Part shown: piece after piece, positions 4,455 through 5,159 of the stretch
Layout: each line of letters starts with the position of its first letter
How positions within the stretch are numbered: the first letter of the stretch is position 1
Position numbers and translations under genes: made by a program
Notes under the pieces: generated by a model
The model's database searches: none
The model's input: the letters and a program-made list of their open reading frames with translations, nothing else
What the model was told of the DNA's origin: nothing
DNA from: Verrucomicrobia subdivision 3 bacterium UBA7542
GTDB taxonomy: Bacteria > Verrucomicrobiota > Verrucomicrobiia > Limisphaerales > UBA11358
DNA: 5,159 bases
Reading direction: 5' to 3'
Assembly (NCBI GenBank): GCA_002479245.1
Contig: DLMG01000049.1
Coordinates: 1-5,159, forward strand

Positions 4455-5159
4455 TCAGTAGCTCATCCGATCCAGTTTCACCTTGCCGCGGAAAATCCAG
4501 TAGATGCAGACGGTGTAGGCAATCACCACCGGCACGCCGATGCCCGCGATGACCAGCATTATGCCCAGTGTTTTTGGCGATGAGGCAGCATTGTAAATCG
4601 TCAGGCTGTTGCCGGGATTGGGCAGGCTGTAAACCAGATTCGGGAAAATGTTTACGGCGAACAGCGCCATCAGCGTGATGATGGCTGCGCACGACGACAA
4701 AAACGCCCGCCAGTCGCGTCCATGATGGAATTCGCGCGGGATGTTGGCGATGGCCAGCATGTTCGCCAGCGCGATGGTGAACAGCCACGGATTGTCCCGC
4801 ACCCGCGCGGTCATGTGCGGCACGTAAAGCAGCGTGGCCATCATCGTCATCGCGGCGCAAATCACAAAGAAGATGATGCAGTTCATCGCCCAGCCGCGCA
4901 GTTTGTCATGGAGTTTGCCCTCGGTTTTCATCACGCCGTAAATCGCGCCGTGCATCATGAACAGCGCCACCGTAGTGACGCCGACCAACACCGGATAGGG
5001 CGTGAGCAAGCCCAGGAAGGTGCCGGCGAATTCGCCGCGGTCATCAATCGGCACGCCCCACGCAATGTTGCCCAGCGCCACGCCCAGGAGCAGGCCCGAC
5101 AGGAGGCTGCCGGCGGAAAATCCGACGTCCCACATCTGCCGCCACCAGCGCATCGGCTG
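4455..5159 (-). CDS. cydB: Cytochrome bd ubiquinol oxidase subunit II, N-terminal part outside window
   Basis: CydB is the second membrane subunit of cytochrome bd oxidase, which oxidises quinol and reduces O2 to water at high affinity while contributing to the proton gradient. The frame enters at 5159 without a start and runs 234 residues to TGA at 4455; full proteins are roughly 335-380 residues, so about the first 100 or more are missing. Recognisable blocks are WDVGFSAGSLLSGLLLGVALGN, LLTPYPVLVGVTTVALFMMHGAIYGVMKTEG split by a helix, FPNLVYSLPNPGNSLTIYN with AASSPKTLG, and the terminal YTVCIYWIFRGKVKLD. Five or six hydrophobic helices are visible, as expected for an integral membrane protein. 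The ATG at 5153 is internal and is not the start. cydA is expected upstream, beyond the right edge. The gene converges on purM with the transposase module between them. Confidence 0.95.
   Translation of the reverse strand, partial: QPMRWWRQMWDVGFSAGSLLSGLLLGVALGNIAWGVPIDDRGEFAGTFLGLLTPYPVLVGVTTVALFMMHGAIYGVMKTEGKLHDKLRGWAMNCIIFFVICAAMTMMATLLYVPHMTARVRDNPWLFTIALANMLAIANIPREFHHGRDWRAFLSSCAAIITLMALFAVNIFPNLVYSLPNPGNSLTIYNAASSPKTLGIMLVIAGIGVPVVIAYTVCIYWIFRGKVKLDRMSY

Overview
The window looks like chromosomal DNA of a moderately GC-rich, repeat-laden bacterium. The most likely source is a verrucomicrobial lineage such as the Pedosphaerales/Limisphaerales. That placement is an inference from the dense intergenic palindromes, the RAYT-type transposase and the archaeal-type phosphoglycerate mutase. 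No rRNA or marker gene confirms it.

Layout from left to right. Positions 1-1089 (minus strand) hold the first 363 residues of an archaeal-type cofactor-independent phosphoglycerate mutase (apgM), cut by the window edge. Positions 1090-1615 carry no credible gene but are packed with short palindromes, including a 161-bp array of four REP-like hairpins whose stems differ by compensatory changes. Positions 1616-2398 (minus) encode an AT-richer, unrecognised protein with two predicted membrane segments. It is divergent from purM (2490-3593, plus), which encodes phosphoribosylformylglycinamidine cyclo-ligase of purine synthesis. Positions 3595-4426 hold a RAYT (REP-associated Y1/HUH transposase) on the minus strand, flanked by two direct copies of a 119-bp element that is itself an imperfect inverted repeat. 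Positions 4455-5159 (minus) are the C-terminal two thirds of cydB, subunit II of cytochrome bd oxidase.

The housekeeping genes (glycolysis, purine synthesis, respiration) are functionally unrelated and do not form an operon. What ties the window together is small palindromic DNA. One palindrome of another family lies in frame inside purM, adding 23 residues between a helix and the conserved HITGGGF segment without breaking the gene. A second group fills the apgM upstream region. A third flanks the transposase, with one copy at the 3' end of purM and the other at the 3' end of cydB. The most notable signals are the coding palindrome in purM and the RAYT with paired flanking elements.
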